A stretch of 64,000 nt of DNA from Muribaculaceae bacterium Isolate-104 (HZI). Lineage in GTDB: Bacteria > Bacteroidota > Bacteroidia > Bacteroidales > Muribaculaceae. Shown here piece by piece: positions 63,848 through 64,000 of this stretch. Numbering within the stretch: the stretch's first letter is position 1; each line of letters opens with the position of its first letter. A program made the translations under genes and the position numbers. Below the pieces are notes generated by a model, which saw only the letters and a program-made list of their open reading frames with translations, did not search any database and was not told where the DNA came from. The stretch spans positions 62,001 to 126,000 of the forward strand of contig RIBJ01000031.1 of assembly GCA_003762715.1 (NCBI GenBank), given 5' to 3'.

Positions 63848-64000
63848 TCAGATGTCCCAAATCAGGTACATGGCGCCCCATGTGAATCCGGCACCGAAAG
63901 CGGTGAGGATAATTTTGTCGCCTTTTTTCAGCTTGTTCTTGTACTCGTCAAGACACAAGGGTATTGAGGCGGCGCTGGTGTTGCCGTAGTGTTCGATATT
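63848..64000 (-). CDS. fabH: 3-oxoacyl-ACP synthase III FabH, C-terminal 50 residues only
   Basis: Partial: the gene enters from the right edge, and its stop TGA is at 63848-63850. The 50 visible residues contain the catalytic Asn motif [12 protein letters not shown] and end [14 protein letters not shown], the FabH C-terminus. It starts fatty acid synthesis from acetyl-CoA and malonyl-ACP. A terminator follows, so it is the last gene of its operon; in other Bacteroidota rpmF and plsX come before it. Confidence 0.95.
   Translation of the reverse strand, partial: NIEHYGNTSAASIPLCLDEYKNKLKKGDKIILTAFGAGFTWGAMYLIWDI

Noticed and set aside
1-64000. CRISPR arrays, insertion sequences, phage or attachment sites
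   Set aside because: I looked for regularly spaced direct repeats, transposase or integrase motifs, and duplications at the tRNA genes; only the tandem tRNA copies were found.

Overview
The window is a chromosomal segment of a Bacteroidales bacterium, most likely a Muribaculaceae-like gut commensal. This rests on type IX secretion genes (porT, porP, gldK, gldL, gldM, gldN), Bacteroidota gene neighbourhoods (DUF6089-uppS-bamA-skp-skp-murI; rpoN-PAP2-purE-ispG), and repeated Bacteroidota-type promoters (TTG, about 20 bases, TAnnTTTG). The family assignment is an inference. I see no phage, transposon, integron or CRISPR array. Coding density is very high, and many genes overlap by a few bases.

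Layout. 1-6484 (minus): compact T9SS core operon porT-porP-gldK-gldL-gldM-gldN, with gldN running off the left edge. 6716-14967 (plus): acyl-CoA synthetase, then carA-carB-prmC-recX-comF. 14951-17908 (minus): alpha/beta hydrolase, zinc peptidase, murI. 18007-24740 (minus): envelope biogenesis block with two Skp/OmpH chaperones, bamA, uppS, a DUF6089 barrel and a DUF6242 lipoprotein. 24936-34856 (minus): a probable nine-gene operon running wzi, lipocalin-like lipoprotein, legB-like dehydratase, a neuD-neuB fusion, rpoN, PAP2-like protein, purE, ispG, ribD. 34881-38509 (minus): recJ-recQ. 38758-41129 (minus): C11 peptidase lipoprotein and MscS channel. 41319-46831: ROK kinase, gltX, a convergent DUF3298 lipoprotein, acpP, fabF. 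46994-53311 (plus): seven-gene glycan locus. 53545-55976 (plus): small acidic membrane protein, split ThrE exporter, LysR regulator. 56027-56190 (minus): two tandem tRNA-Asn genes. 56415-61423 (plus): ctp protease and mfd. 61428-64000 (minus): der, era and the 3' end of fabH.

How the genes work together. Much of the window serves the cell envelope. BamA and Skp assemble outer-membrane proteins. PorT/P and GldK-N export cargo across the outer membrane. UppS, IspG and MurI feed lipid-carrier and peptidoglycan synthesis. Wzi and two glycan gene sets decorate the surface.

The most interesting part is 47887-50523. A TarI/IspD-like cytidylyltransferase, an extended SDR enzyme and a LicD transferase lie in series among three glycosyltransferases and an LpxL-type acyltransferase. 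This resembles the parts list of the mammalian ISPD-fukutin ribitol-phosphate pathway and suggests that a phospho-polyol or similar phospho-substituent is added to a lipopolysaccharide or lipid-linked glycan. The second is the single-chain NeuD-NeuB protein next to a LegB-like dehydratase, which points to a nonulosonic (legionaminic/sialic-type) acid.
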